A stretch of 64,000 nt of DNA, taken from Clostridiales bacterium. GTDB taxonomy: Bacteria; Bacillota; Clostridia; Peptostreptococcales; T1SED10-28. The stretch lies in NCBI GenBank assembly GCA_007120165.1, contig SKOH01000021.1, positions 1-64,000 on the forward strand. Direction: 5' to 3'. Under the pieces are notes generated by a model. It was not told the origin of the DNA, made no database searches, and saw nothing but the letters and a program-made list of their open reading frames with translations. A program made the translations under genes and the position numbers. Below are positions 39,535-48,960 of this stretch, piece by piece; position 1 is the first letter of the stretch; every line of letters starts with the position of its first letter.

Positions 39535-41223
39535 TTGGATTTTAATCTATTAATCGGAGGTTCCGCAGGACAGGGAATCGACACGTTGGGAACACTGTTG
39601 GAAAAGGTATTGCAACGCAGTTCCTACTATTTATTTACTAATAAAGACTATATGTCCCGAATTCGAGGAGGCCATAACTTTAATCAAATCCGCTTTGGAT
39701 CGAAACCGATCTACAGCCATAAAAATGCATTGGACGCGATTGTGGCCTTTGATGAAACCACCGTCACAGAACATCTTTCAAGACTGAAGGAAGGCGGTAA
39801 AATACTGCTGGATGAGTCTCTGAAGGATGAAATAGACGTATCTGAGGATCAAGTGGTTTATTTGCCGTTAAAAGAAGGGGCAAAGGAAGTGGGAAATCCT
39901 AAGGTTTTCAGTGTGGTTTTTCTCGGAGCCTTAATTAAAGCCCTGGATCTGGATTTGAAAATCGGAAAGAAAATTTTAGAGAAAACCTTTAAGGAAAAGC
40001 TGCTTGAGGTTAATCACAAGGCATTGATCAAGGGCTTTGAGATGGATCTTAATTCCTGGGATCTGAAAAAGCCGGAAAATACCGATCAGCGGATTATGAT
40101 TAACAGCAATGAGGCCATTGCTCTGGGTGCCCTGGCGGCAGGAGTAACTTTTTACAGTGCCTATCCCATGACCCCATCCACAAGCATCATGGAGTTTCTA
40201 GCCGCCAATCAGAAAAAAGCGAGGATTGTTGTGGAGCAGGCAGAGGACGAAATTGCAGCGATTAATATGGCCATCGGGGCGTCCTACGCAGGCATTCGGG
40301 CGATGACCGGAACCTCCGGAGGAGGGTTTTCATTAATGGCGGAAGCTTTAGGACTTGCAGGGATTACGGAAACGCCCCTGGTTGTGGCCAATGTTCAGCG
40401 GCCGGGCCCCGCCACCGGGTTTCCCACCCGAACCGAACAAAGCGACTTAAGCTTTATCTTAACCGCCTCCCATGGGGAGATTTCAAGAATGGTCACGGTT
40501 ATGAGAACCCCGGAAGAAGCGTTTTATAAAACCGCCAGAGCCTTTAACATCTCAGAGAAATATCAGACTTTGGTAATTCTTATGAATGATCAGTACCTGG
40601 CGGATGCCAATCAGACCATCAAACCCTTTGATTTTAGCAAAATTCAAATTGACCGATATATTGCAGGGGAAGAGGATCTTCCAAAGGGAGATTATCAGCG
40701 CTATCGGTTTACCGAGGACGGCATATCCCCCCGGATTATTCCCGGCAAAATTCCCGGGAAAACGGTGCTGGCGGATAGTGATGAACACGATGAAAACGGT
40801 AATATTACCGAATCTGCCGAGGTCCGTATTAAGATGATGGATAAGCGGATGAATAAGATGAAAGCCTTGGCAGAAGAGGTGGAGGAGCCCTGGTTTATCG
40901 GGAAGGAAAATCCGGAAATCCTGTTGGTAGGGTGGGGTTCCACATACGGAACACTTCGGGAAACCGTGGAAATTCTACAGGAAGAAGGACATTCCATCGG
41001 CGCTTTGAGTTTCGGAGACCTGTACCCGCTGCCGACAAAAGTATTAAAAGAGAAAGTACAAGGAGCGAAAAAAATAATTAATGTGGAGCAAAACTATACG
41101 GGACAATTCGCGAAGCTGATTCGTCAGGAGACCGGCATTGCCTTTGACCACTCCATTTTAAAATACGACGGACGGCAAATTGCTCTGGAAGAACTGATTG
41201 AATCAGTAAAGGAGGTATTATAA
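39535..41223 (+). CDS. korA: 2-oxoacid:ferredoxin oxidoreductase, fused gamma-alpha subunit
   Basis: N-terminal gamma domain (GGSAGQGIDTLGTLL...RIRGGHNFNQIRF), alpha domain (NSNEAIALGALAAGVTFYSAYPMTPSTSIMEFL); TTG start. Confidence 0.9.
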   Translation: MDFNLLIGGSAGQGIDTLGTLLEKVLQRSSYYLFTNKDYMSRIRGGHNFNQIRFGSKPIYSHKNALDAIVAFDETTVTEHLSRLKEGGKILLDESLKDEIDVSEDQVVYLPLKEGAKEVGNPKVFSVVFLGALIKALDLDLKIGKKILEKTFKEKLLEVNHKALIKGFEMDLNSWDLKKPENTDQRIMINSNEAIALGALAAGVTFYSAYPMTPSTSIMEFLAANQKKARIVVEQAEDEIAAINMAIGASYAGIRAMTGTSGGGFSLMAEALGLAGITETPLVVANVQRPGPATGFPTRTEQSDLSFILTASHGEISRMVTVMRTPEEAFYKTARAFNISEKYQTLVILMNDQYLADANQTIKPFDFSKIQIDRYIAGEEDLPKGDYQRYRFTEDGISPRIIPGKIPGKTVLADSDEHDENGNITESAEVRIKMMDKRMNKMKALAEEVEEPWFIGKENPEILLVGWGSTYGTLRETVEILQEEGHSIGALSFGDLYPLPTKVLKEKVQGAKKIINVEQNYTGQFAKLIRQETGIAFDHSILKYDGRQIALEELIESVKEVL

Positions 41224-42080
41224 TGGACCAGCAAAATCTCTTTGACTGCAGTGAAGAAAAAGCCTGGTGCCCCGGCTGTGGAAATCATGGTCTGTTGGAA
41301 GGCATTAAACAGGCATTACAGGAACTGGGAAAAGAGCCGCATCAGGTGGTAGTGGCCTCGGGAATCGGCCAGGCGGCGAAACTTCCCCATTATATTAAGG
41401 CCAACGGCTTTAACGGTCTTCACGGTCGGGCGATTCCTCCGGCGGTAGGGATTAAAATTGCCAATCCGGATTTAACGGTAATCATCCATTCCGGGGATGG
41501 CGACTCCTACGGTGAAGGGGGAAATCACTTCCTGCACAATGTAAGAAGAAACATGGACATCACCCATTTTGTCCATGACAATCAAATCTACGGGCTGACA
41601 AAAGGCCAGGCCTCTCCCACTTCCCGACCCGGTCACGTTACCGGTATTCAAACCGAAGGGGTGATTCTACAGCCCTTTAATCCCATTGCAACTGCCATCA
41701 GCCTCGGATGCGGTTTTGTGGCTAGAACCTTTATGGGGGACAGGGAGCATATGGTGGAAATCATGAAAGCCGCCATTAAGCATCGGGGCTACGCCTTAGT
41801 GGATATTTTCCAGCCCTGCGTAGTTTTTAACAAAATCAATACCTTTAAGTGGTATAAGGATCATGTCTACAAACTGGAAGAGGATTACGATCCCGGGGAT
41901 AAAGTCGCAGCTTTTCAAAAGTCCTTGGAGTTTGATGATGGCATTCCCATCGGCATTATCTACAAAGAAGACCGGCCCCCCTTCCTGGATACCATCGAAT
42001 ATTTAAGTGAGGAAAAACCCTTAGTGGACCGGGACTTGGATCCGAAGAACGCAGAGGAATTCATGGATCAGTTTTATTAA
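41223..42080 (+). CDS. korB: 2-oxoacid:ferredoxin oxidoreductase, beta subunit (TPP-binding)
   Basis: AWCPGCGNHGLLEGIKQAL, IHSGDGDSYGEGGNHFLHNVRRNMDITHFVHDNQIYGLTKGQASPTS. Confidence 0.93.
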   Translation: MDQQNLFDCSEEKAWCPGCGNHGLLEGIKQALQELGKEPHQVVVASGIGQAAKLPHYIKANGFNGLHGRAIPPAVGIKIANPDLTVIIHSGDGDSYGEGGNHFLHNVRRNMDITHFVHDNQIYGLTKGQASPTSRPGHVTGIQTEGVILQPFNPIATAISLGCGFVARTFMGDREHMVEIMKAAIKHRGYALVDIFQPCVVFNKINTFKWYKDHVYKLEEDYDPGDKVAAFQKSLEFDDGIPIGIIYKEDRPPFLDTIEYLSEEKPLVDRDLDPKNAEEFMDQFY

Positions 42081-42111
42081 AACCATGTATAGCACTTCAA
42101 TTTTAAAATAA

Positions 42112-42157
42112 AATAAGAAAGGTCGAAAACCCCCACCGGTTTTCGACCTTTCTTATT
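42112..42157. terminator. Bidirectional terminator
   Basis: 19-bp perfect stem AATAAGAAAGGTCGAAAAC / GTTTTCGACCTTTCTTATT between convergent genes. Confidence 0.85.
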
Positions 42158-42178
42158 GCGCTTTATTTATAATCGTCA

Positions 42179-44044
42179 TTAAAGTTGCCTTCTGTTGGAA
42201 ACTCTTTTTCCCGATGAGGGTTTTGTTGATTTCCTCGAATGCTTCGAGGAAGCATCCCCGGGAATTAAGGCCTTGGGGTGGGATCCGATCAGGTCCTCCC
42301 GGTTTCCCCGTATCAAGGCTTTTTTAACCAGACTTCGGTTTTTCGGGTTTTGAAATTGAATCAGCGCCCGCTGCATGGCTTTTTCCTCAGTGGACCGGGG
42401 CACATAAACTTTTTCCATCGTTCTCGGATCCAGTCCGGTGTAGTACATACAGGTGGAAAGGGTTCCCGGTGTGGGATAAAAATCCTGTACCTGTTCCGGC
42501 ATGTAGCCCATATCCCGAATATATTCCGCCAGTTCAATGGCGTCCCGAAGCTCGGAGCCGGGATGACTGGAGATGAAGTAGGGAACTAAGAACTGGTTCT
42601 TATCAAAGGCTTGATTGTGCTTAAAATACTCCCGGGCAAAACCGTCATAAACCTTTTTCGACGGTTTCCCCATTTTATTCAGCACCCGGGAGGATACATG
42701 CTCCGGAGCCACTTTTAACTGTCCGCTGACGTGGTGCTTTACCAGTTCCTTAAAAAAGGTTTTATTCTGATCCGCCATTAAATAATCATAACGTACACCG
42801 GATCGGATAAAGACCTTTTTCACCCCCGGTAACGATCGAAGCTCCCGAAGGGTATTGACATAATCCTGATGGTCCACCTTCAACTGAGAGCAGGGACCGG
42901 GAAATAAACACTGCTTATCCTTACACACTCCGTGCTTTTCCTGTTTATCACAGGCGGGATTTTGAAAGTTTGCCGTGGGGCCTCCCACATCATGGATATA
43001 GCCTTTGAAATTCGGATCATCCAAAAAGGTTTTTGCTTCCTCCATCACACTTTCGTGGCTTCGGGAGCGGACTTTCCGTCCCTGGTGAAAGGTCAGGGCG
43101 CAAAAACTGCAACCGCCGAAACAACCGCGATTACTGGTAATACTGTACTGGACCTCTTCAATGGCCGGAACGCCTCCGAAAGCATCGTAGCTGGGGTGGG
43201 CTTTTCGGGTAAAGGGCAGCCGGTAAATTTTATCGAGGGCCTCTTTATCCATCGGGTCCGCCGGCAGATTCTGTACGACGTACTGATGGCCGTAGGGCTC
43301 TACTAATACGTCGCCGTTGAGATTATCGGTGTTTCGGTACTGAAGCATAAAGCTTTTGGCATAGGCTTTTTTATTTTCCGTTATTTCCTGATAACTCGGA
43401 AGCAAAATGTAGTCCGGTATGTCTTCCAGGCTTCCGGTCTTAAAGACCGTGCCTTGAATGTAGTGCAGGTACTCCACCGAAATACCCGCTTCCAGGCCTT
43501 CGGCAATTTCCACGATGGGTTTTTCTCCCATGCCGTACACAATCAAATCCGCTTTGGAATCCAGCAAAATGGAACGCCGGACCTTATCTTCCCAGTAGTC
43601 ATAGTGGGCAAGACGGCGAAGACTGGCTTCAATGCCGCCGAGAATAATTGGAGTGTCTTTAAATAAGGCTTTCAGTCGATTGGTATAGACAATGCTTGCC
43701 CGGTCCGGTCGCATAAAAGCCTTGCCTCCGGGACTATACACATCCTTGCGCCGTCGTTTTTTACTGACGGAGTAGTGGTTTACCATGGTATCCACATTGC
43801 CCCCGGTCACTAGGAATCCGTAATTCGGTTTTCCAAGACGTAAAAAATCCTCGTCTTTTTTCCAATCCGGCTGGGAAATGACTCCCACCCGGTAACCCTT
43901 TGCCTCCAGTAATCGGCTGATAATCCCAGAGCCGAAGGAGGGATGGTCAATATAGGCATCTCCCGTAACAACGATAAAATCCAGACTGTCCCAACCCCGT
44001 TGGGAAAGCTCCTCCGCCGTAACGGGCAAAAATTCTTCATTCAT
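42179..44044 (-). CDS. YgiQ family radical SAM protein
   Basis: ITSNRGCFGGCSFCALTFHQGRKVRSRSHESVMEEA; VTGDAYIDHPSFGSGIISRLLEAKGYRVGVISQPDW. Confidence 0.96.
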   Translation of the reverse strand: MNEEFLPVTAEELSQRGWDSLDFIVVTGDAYIDHPSFGSGIISRLLEAKGYRVGVISQPDWKKDEDFLRLGKPNYGFLVTGGNVDTMVNHYSVSKKRRRKDVYSPGGKAFMRPDRASIVYTNRLKALFKDTPIILGGIEASLRRLAHYDYWEDKVRRSILLDSKADLIVYGMGEKPIVEIAEGLEAGISVEYLHYIQGTVFKTGSLEDIPDYILLPSYQEITENKKAYAKSFMLQYRNTDNLNGDVLVEPYGHQYVVQNLPADPMDKEALDKIYRLPFTRKAHPSYDAFGGVPAIEEVQYSITSNRGCFGGCSFCALTFHQGRKVRSRSHESVMEEAKTFLDDPNFKGYIHDVGGPTANFQNPACDKQEKHGVCKDKQCLFPGPCSQLKVDHQDYVNTLRELRSLPGVKKVFIRSGVRYDYLMADQNKTFFKELVKHHVSGQLKVAPEHVSSRVLNKMGKPSKKVYDGFAREYFKHNQAFDKNQFLVPYFISSHPGSELRDAIELAEYIRDMGYMPEQVQDFYPTPGTLSTCMYYTGLDPRTMEKVYVPRSTEEKAMQRALIQFQNPKNRSLVKKALIRGNREDLIGSHPKALIPGDASSKHSRKSTKPSSGKRVSNRRQL

Positions 44045-44233
44045 TTATATAGCCTCCAATATAAGGTCTTCCACATAATTCCAGCAAGTTTTACTAATAT
44101 TACGAATATCGGTACAATCTTTTGCAATATATCATTGTATCATAATCGGAAAGAAAAAGAAATTCCGGGATTTTACTGAATCTGCGGGACAACTATTGTA
44201 TAATGAAGGGAAGATGAAAACAGAGGTGAGGAA

Positions 44234-45823
44234 ATGATTCAAATCAGTAATATCAAACTGAGCATTGAAAGGAAACAGGATTTGGAGAAGGAGATTCTCC
44301 ATCGGTTAAAAATAAAAAAAGAAGAGCTTATGGGTTTTACCATTGAAAAAAAGTCCATTGATGCGAGAAAAAATACCATTCATTTTATTTACCGGGTTTT
44401 GGTCCGGGTATCCAACGAAAAAGCCGTACTTCAAGGCAAGAATCTTAAAAATGTGGAAATTATAACAGAAGGGGAAACCAAGCCGAAGGTTCAAAAAATT
44501 GATCCCAAGGCTTTTACCAAGCCGCCCATCGTCGTGGGTTCCGGCCCCTCGGGCTTGCTTGCAGCCCTTTCCTTAGCCGAAAGCGGCGCGAAACCGGTTT
44601 TGCTGGAACGGGGCATGCCCGTGGAGCAGCGGACCAAGGATGTGTATGGGTTCTGGGAAAAAGGGATATTACTGGAGAACTCCAATGTCCAGTTTGGGGA
44701 GGGGGGGGCCGGTACCTTTTCTGATGGAAAGCTGACCACCCAAATTAAAGATCCCAGAGTAAAAAAAGTCCTGGAGGCCTTTATAGAGGCTGGAGCACCA
44801 CCGGAGATCGGCTATTTGAATAAACCCCATGTGGGCACCGATATCCTCGAGGTGGTGGTAAAAAATCTTCGGGAGAGAATTAAGTCTTTGGGGGGTACGG
44901 TATTATTCGATCATCAGGTAACGGATATCATCATTGAGAAGGAACAAATCCGCGGCGTGATCATCAATGACCGGGAGGAAATTCTGTCGGACCATGTGGT
45001 ATTAGCCCTTGGCCACAGTGCCCGGGACACCTTTTTAATGCTCCATAAAAACGGGGTGCCCTTAGAACAGAAGCCCTTTTCCCTCGGACTTCGAATTGAA
45101 CATCTGCAGGAAAAAATCGATAAAGTACAGTACGGAAAATATTATAACCATCCAAGGCTGAAGGCCGGGGATTATAAGCTGTCTTATCACGCAAAGAGCG
45201 GTCGAGGGCTCTACACTTTTTGTATGTGTCCCGGGGGAGAAGTGATTGGGGCCGCCTCGGAGAAAAATCGACTGGTAACCAACGGCATGAGCCGCTACAA
45301 AAGAGACGAGGAAAATGCCAACAGTGCGTTGCTGGTCAGTGTTTACCCGAAGGATTTCGGCAGTGAGCATCCTTTAGCCGGAGTGGAGTATCAACGGGAG
45401 TGGGAAGAAAAAGCATTTATTCTGGGCGGCAGCAATTACCATGCCCCGGTCCAGCGGGTGGAGGATTTTTTAAAGGGACGAAAAACCCGAGCTTTAGGAG
45501 AGGTAATTCCTTCATACCGGCCCGGATACGTTTTCGAGGACCTTCAGCAGACCCTTCCCGACTATGTGGTGGAAACCATGAAGGAAGGGCTGCCTCAGCT
45601 GGATCGCAAATTACAGGGTTTCGGCTATGGGGATGCAGTGTTAACGGGAGTGGAGACGAGAAGCTCCTCACCGATACGAATCCTTCGGGACGGGAATTAT
45701 GAAAGCAGCATCAAGGGCCTTTATCCCGCAGGGGAAGGGGCTGGCTACGCCGGCGGAATTATTTCCGCCGCGGTGGACGGACTGAAGATTGCCGAGACCA
45801 TAATCCAGCGAAATATTACGTAA
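44234..45823 (+). CDS. FAD-dependent oxidoreductase (uncharacterised FAD-dependent dehydrogenase family)
   Basis: PPIVVGSGPSGLLAALSLAESGAKPVLLERG; VQFGEGGAGTFSDGKLTT; YPAGEGAGYAGGIISAAVDGLKIAE. Confidence 0.92.
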   Translation: MIQISNIKLSIERKQDLEKEILHRLKIKKEELMGFTIEKKSIDARKNTIHFIYRVLVRVSNEKAVLQGKNLKNVEIITEGETKPKVQKIDPKAFTKPPIVVGSGPSGLLAALSLAESGAKPVLLERGMPVEQRTKDVYGFWEKGILLENSNVQFGEGGAGTFSDGKLTTQIKDPRVKKVLEAFIEAGAPPEIGYLNKPHVGTDILEVVVKNLRERIKSLGGTVLFDHQVTDIIIEKEQIRGVIINDREEILSDHVVLALGHSARDTFLMLHKNGVPLEQKPFSLGLRIEHLQEKIDKVQYGKYYNHPRLKAGDYKLSYHAKSGRGLYTFCMCPGGEVIGAASEKNRLVTNGMSRYKRDEENANSALLVSVYPKDFGSEHPLAGVEYQREWEEKAFILGGSNYHAPVQRVEDFLKGRKTRALGEVIPSYRPGYVFEDLQQTLPDYVVETMKEGLPQLDRKLQGFGYGDAVLTGVETRSSSPIRILRDGNYESSIKGLYPAGEGAGYAGGIISAAVDGLKIAETIIQRNIT

Positions 45824-45870
45824 AAGGGCATGACAATGAAGACCGAAAAGAAAATAGGATAGGTGAGTAT

Positions 45871-46551
45871 ATGGCGAAGAAAAAAGTATACGGAGTAAAA
45901 AATGGAAAAATTCCCGGGGTCTATCAGACCTGGCAGGAATGCGAAAAACAGATTAAGGGATACTCCGGAGCGGAATATAAAGGTTTTGCTGCCGAAGCCG
46001 AGGCGAAGGCATACGTCTATGGAACGGAAGTTAAGAGCTCCTTGGATTCGAAAAAGAAAAATTCAAAAAAAATTTCACTAGAAGAGGAAAAAACCCCTCC
46101 AATGTCGAATAATACTATAAAGGACCGAAATATTTTAAAAGCCTATGTGGACGGAAGTTATAACCGGAAAACGAAGGAATACAGCTGCGGCGTGGTCCTG
46201 CTTTTAAATGGAAAAGAGCTTTTGTTTTCCAGAAAAGGAAATGCCCCCCATTTGGCATCAATGAGAAACGTAGCGGGAGAACTGCTCGGCGCTCAGTATG
46301 CGATGGCCTTTGCCCTGAAAAATCAGGGGAAATTTAAAGAATTATGGATTTATCATGATTACTCCGGTATTGAGATGTGGTGTACCGGACAGTGGAGAAC
46401 AAAGCAAGCCGGAACCGAAGCCTATAAAAATTACTACCAGCAGAAGATCCGGGGACGGATAGATGTGCGATTCAAGAAGGTTAAGGCCCATTCCGGGGAT
46501 CTTTACAATGATAAAGCCGATGAATTGGCCAAGGAAATTTTAAATTTGTAA
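45871..46551 (+). CDS. rnhA: Ribonuclease H1 with N-terminal viroplasmin domain
   Basis: KKKVYGVKNGKIPGVYQTWQECEKQIKGYSGAEYKGFAAEAEA; RNase H AYVDGSYNRKTKEYSCGVVL, VKAHSGDLYNDKADELAKE. Confidence 0.95.
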   Translation: MAKKKVYGVKNGKIPGVYQTWQECEKQIKGYSGAEYKGFAAEAEAKAYVYGTEVKSSLDSKKKNSKKISLEEEKTPPMSNNTIKDRNILKAYVDGSYNRKTKEYSCGVVLLLNGKELLFSRKGNAPHLASMRNVAGELLGAQYAMAFALKNQGKFKELWIYHDYSGIEMWCTGQWRTKQAGTEAYKNYYQQKIRGRIDVRFKKVKAHSGDLYNDKADELAKEILNL

Positions 46552-46579
46552 AACAGCCTATATAACAGAAAAGAAGAGG

Positions 46580-48475
46580 GTGATGAACTTGAAGGAACAG
46601 GTAAAAATTGAGGCATCCGTAGCCAGTCACAAAGGAAATCTTTACAGTAAAAATGAAGAGAAATTTTATTTAAACGGACAGTATATGGATTTGAATCAGC
46701 AAAAAGATTCCACCAGCAAATCCGCTATCCATAATTACAAACAAAGCGTATATGGGATTGCTTCCGGGACTAAACGTGGAGCCTTAGGAGAACAGGCAGC
46801 CTTTATTACCATCGAAGTCCTGAGCCGTTATCATCTGTATCTGGAAGAAAACAGTCCCTCTTCTTTTGCTTTGAAAAAACAGCGGTTAATCGAGGAGCTG
46901 GAAAGCGCCAGGAAAAAAATCGAATCCTTTACGGATATTGAACAGGATAAAGACCTGGGAGTTACCGTTGTAGGGCTGGTGATTGATGGGAACAAAGCCT
47001 TCGGGTTTTCCGTAGGGGAAGAGGGTATTTACAAAATCAAAGAAAAAAGCATTCACCAGCTGCCTCTTACTTCCGGCAGTGAAGAGGCTTTTATTGGTTC
47101 TGAGCAGGCGATCAGTAAAATCCTGCGTACCACAGAGGAGTTTTCCATCGATGTAGAGGACCGCTATTTACTTACGTCTAAGGGAACCTACGACCCCTCC
47201 ATGGAGAAAGAATTACTAAGTCAAATTGCCTCCTTATCGACAAAAGAGAGCACCAAAGCCTTCATTAAGGAATTATTGAATAAAGTTGGTCAAAAAAATC
47301 TTACAGCCCTGCTGGTATATGTGGAGGCGTTGGAAGGGATCATGAACAAAGATCATAGCCAGGCGTTTGTCTACAAACCAACTTCCGATTCCCTGAAAGA
47401 CCCGGAGCCTGATAAGCAAAAAGACCGAAAGTCTGATTTACAGCAGGCACCGGAGGAAAAAGAAAAATCGGAGGAAAAAGGAAAACCCGATGAGAGAAGA
47501 AATATGGATGGGGCTGCTTCCCAAAATTCAGAGGAAGCCGATGATCCCGGAAAAGAGAATAAGCCAACAAAAGAAAGGGATACCGAGGAAGCTGCCGGTG
47601 AGAAGGAATTGTCCGAAGATCAGCAGCGCCACCTGATATTTGAGCAGCGGTATGCGGAAAATCAGTTGTTTTTTAATAAAAAGCCGAACAATCAGGATTA
47701 TTCATTTATCCCGGAAACGAAAGGGGAGGGCTTAAATGAGGAAACCGGGAATCCTAGGGAGGCGGCCCATTGGGATGCAGCAGATGAACAGATGTCTGCT
47801 TCCGAAGAATCTCTTATGGAAGAGTCCCTCACCGAGGAACATTACGAAGAGGAAGAAGATGGCGAAACCCCCTGGCGAACCCGATCAAAGTTTTTGCTGG
47901 TGGCCCTGCTTGCGGTTGGGGTAATTCTTATGGCTTTTGTTTTCGGCACCATTCGCAGTCTTGAACAACGAATACTGGACAGTTCCATAAGCAATATCGA
48001 GGCCGAAGAAACGGGCCAGGAACCCGATGAAGCATTGGCCGCTTCAGAAGAAGATGCTGAAGAGGAGCCCATAAAAGACGATCCGGAGTCCGGTGAAGAA
48101 GACAGTGACGAGACGGCCATAGACGAAAGTGCAGCGGAAGAGGAGGAGCCGGAGAGCGAAGAATCGGTTGAGGATGAGGAGAGTACCGAAGAAGCGACGG
48201 ACAGTGATCAAGAAAATATGGAAGAAGAAACACCAACACCAGCGGTAACGGAAGAAGCGGCGGAAGAAGAAGCGGCGGCAGCGGCACCGGAAACCGCCGA
48301 AGCGGAAGAAACCCATGAGACCTATGCAGTGCAGGGGGGAGACACGATATTTTCCATCAGTCGAAGATTTTACAATGATGGAAGCATGGTGGATGAGATT
48401 ATCCGGCTAAACAATATTCAGGATATCAATAACCTACAGGTGGGGGATGTGCTGAGACTCCCTAACCGGGATTAA
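46580..48475 (+). CDS. PP2C-like domain + TM + Glu/Ala-rich linker + C-terminal LysM protein
   Basis: PP2C-like landmarks (KNEEKFYLNG, VYGIASGTKRGALGEQAA, KAFGFSVGEEGIYKI, YLLTSKGTYD, KNLTALLVYVE), TM FLLVALLAVGVILMAFVFGTI, acidic tract, LysM ETYAVQGGDTIFSISRRFYND...NLQVGDVLRLP; GTG 46580 or ATG 46583. Confidence 0.8.
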   Translation: MMNLKEQVKIEASVASHKGNLYSKNEEKFYLNGQYMDLNQQKDSTSKSAIHNYKQSVYGIASGTKRGALGEQAAFITIEVLSRYHLYLEENSPSSFALKKQRLIEELESARKKIESFTDIEQDKDLGVTVVGLVIDGNKAFGFSVGEEGIYKIKEKSIHQLPLTSGSEEAFIGSEQAISKILRTTEEFSIDVEDRYLLTSKGTYDPSMEKELLSQIASLSTKESTKAFIKELLNKVGQKNLTALLVYVEALEGIMNKDHSQAFVYKPTSDSLKDPEPDKQKDRKSDLQQAPEEKEKSEEKGKPDERRNMDGAASQNSEEADDPGKENKPTKERDTEEAAGEKELSEDQQRHLIFEQRYAENQLFFNKKPNNQDYSFIPETKGEGLNEETGNPREAAHWDAADEQMSASEESLMEESLTEEHYEEEEDGETPWRTRSKFLLVALLAVGVILMAFVFGTIRSLEQRILDSSISNIEAEETGQEPDEALAASEEDAEEEPIKDDPESGEEDSDETAIDESAAEEEEPESEESVEDEESTEEATDSDQENMEEETPTPAVTEEAAEEEAAAAAPETAEAEETHETYAVQGGDTIFSISRRFYNDGSMVDEIIRLNNIQDINNLQVGDVLRLPNRD

Positions 48476-48513
48476 TTGAGAGAAGGATAACGTAAGAGAT
48501 GAAGATTATGGGT

Positions 48514-48560
48514 AAGAAAACCCTCTTGAGCCGAAAATACCGGTTCAAGAGGGTTTCTTT
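48514..48560. terminator. Bidirectional terminator
   Basis: AAGAAAACCCTCTTGA...TCAAGAGGGTTTCTTT between convergent genes. Confidence 0.75.
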
Positions 48561-48581
48561 AACGGAGAAGTTTTCAAGGCT

Positions 48582-48806
48582 TTAGCCGCCCCCCACCGGC
48601 GGGAAAATCGATAAGACATCCTGATCGTGAAGTTCCTGATCCAAACTGCCGTCCTGTCCATTGACCAAAAGGATGGCCACATCCTCTTCGGAGATTTGCA
48701 AGGTTTCAATCACCTGCCTCGGGGTGGCGGCGGGAGGAAATTCTTTTGTTACAATTTTCCCCCGGCCTTCCCGGAGCGTGGCAAATAGTTTTATTTGTAT
48801 ATCCAT
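48582..48806 (-). CDS. MoaD/ThiS family sulfur carrier protein
   Basis: MDIQIKLFATLREGRGK...VLSIFPPVGGG with C-terminal Gly-Gly. Confidence 0.88.
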   Translation of the reverse strand: MDIQIKLFATLREGRGKIVTKEFPPAATPRQVIETLQISEEDVAILLVNGQDGSLDQELHDQDVLSIFPPVGGG

Positions 48807-48960
48807 GGTTGAACCCCCTTTCTTGCGACATAGTATAAAGTATACCAACCTTTAATAAGAATAGAAGAAGAGCTTCGAAGAAGCCCTTCTTAAATGGATT
48901 GAAGTTCAAATGGACCGACCGTCAAACGGATCAACGGTCAAAATCCATTGGCGGGTTACA

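Noticed and set aside
47842-48316. Several minus-strand ORFs (e.g. 47928..48287, 48044..48316) rich in Pro/Leu/Arg/Phe
   Set aside because: Mirror image of the Glu/Ala-rich coding repeats of the LysM protein; compositional artefacts.
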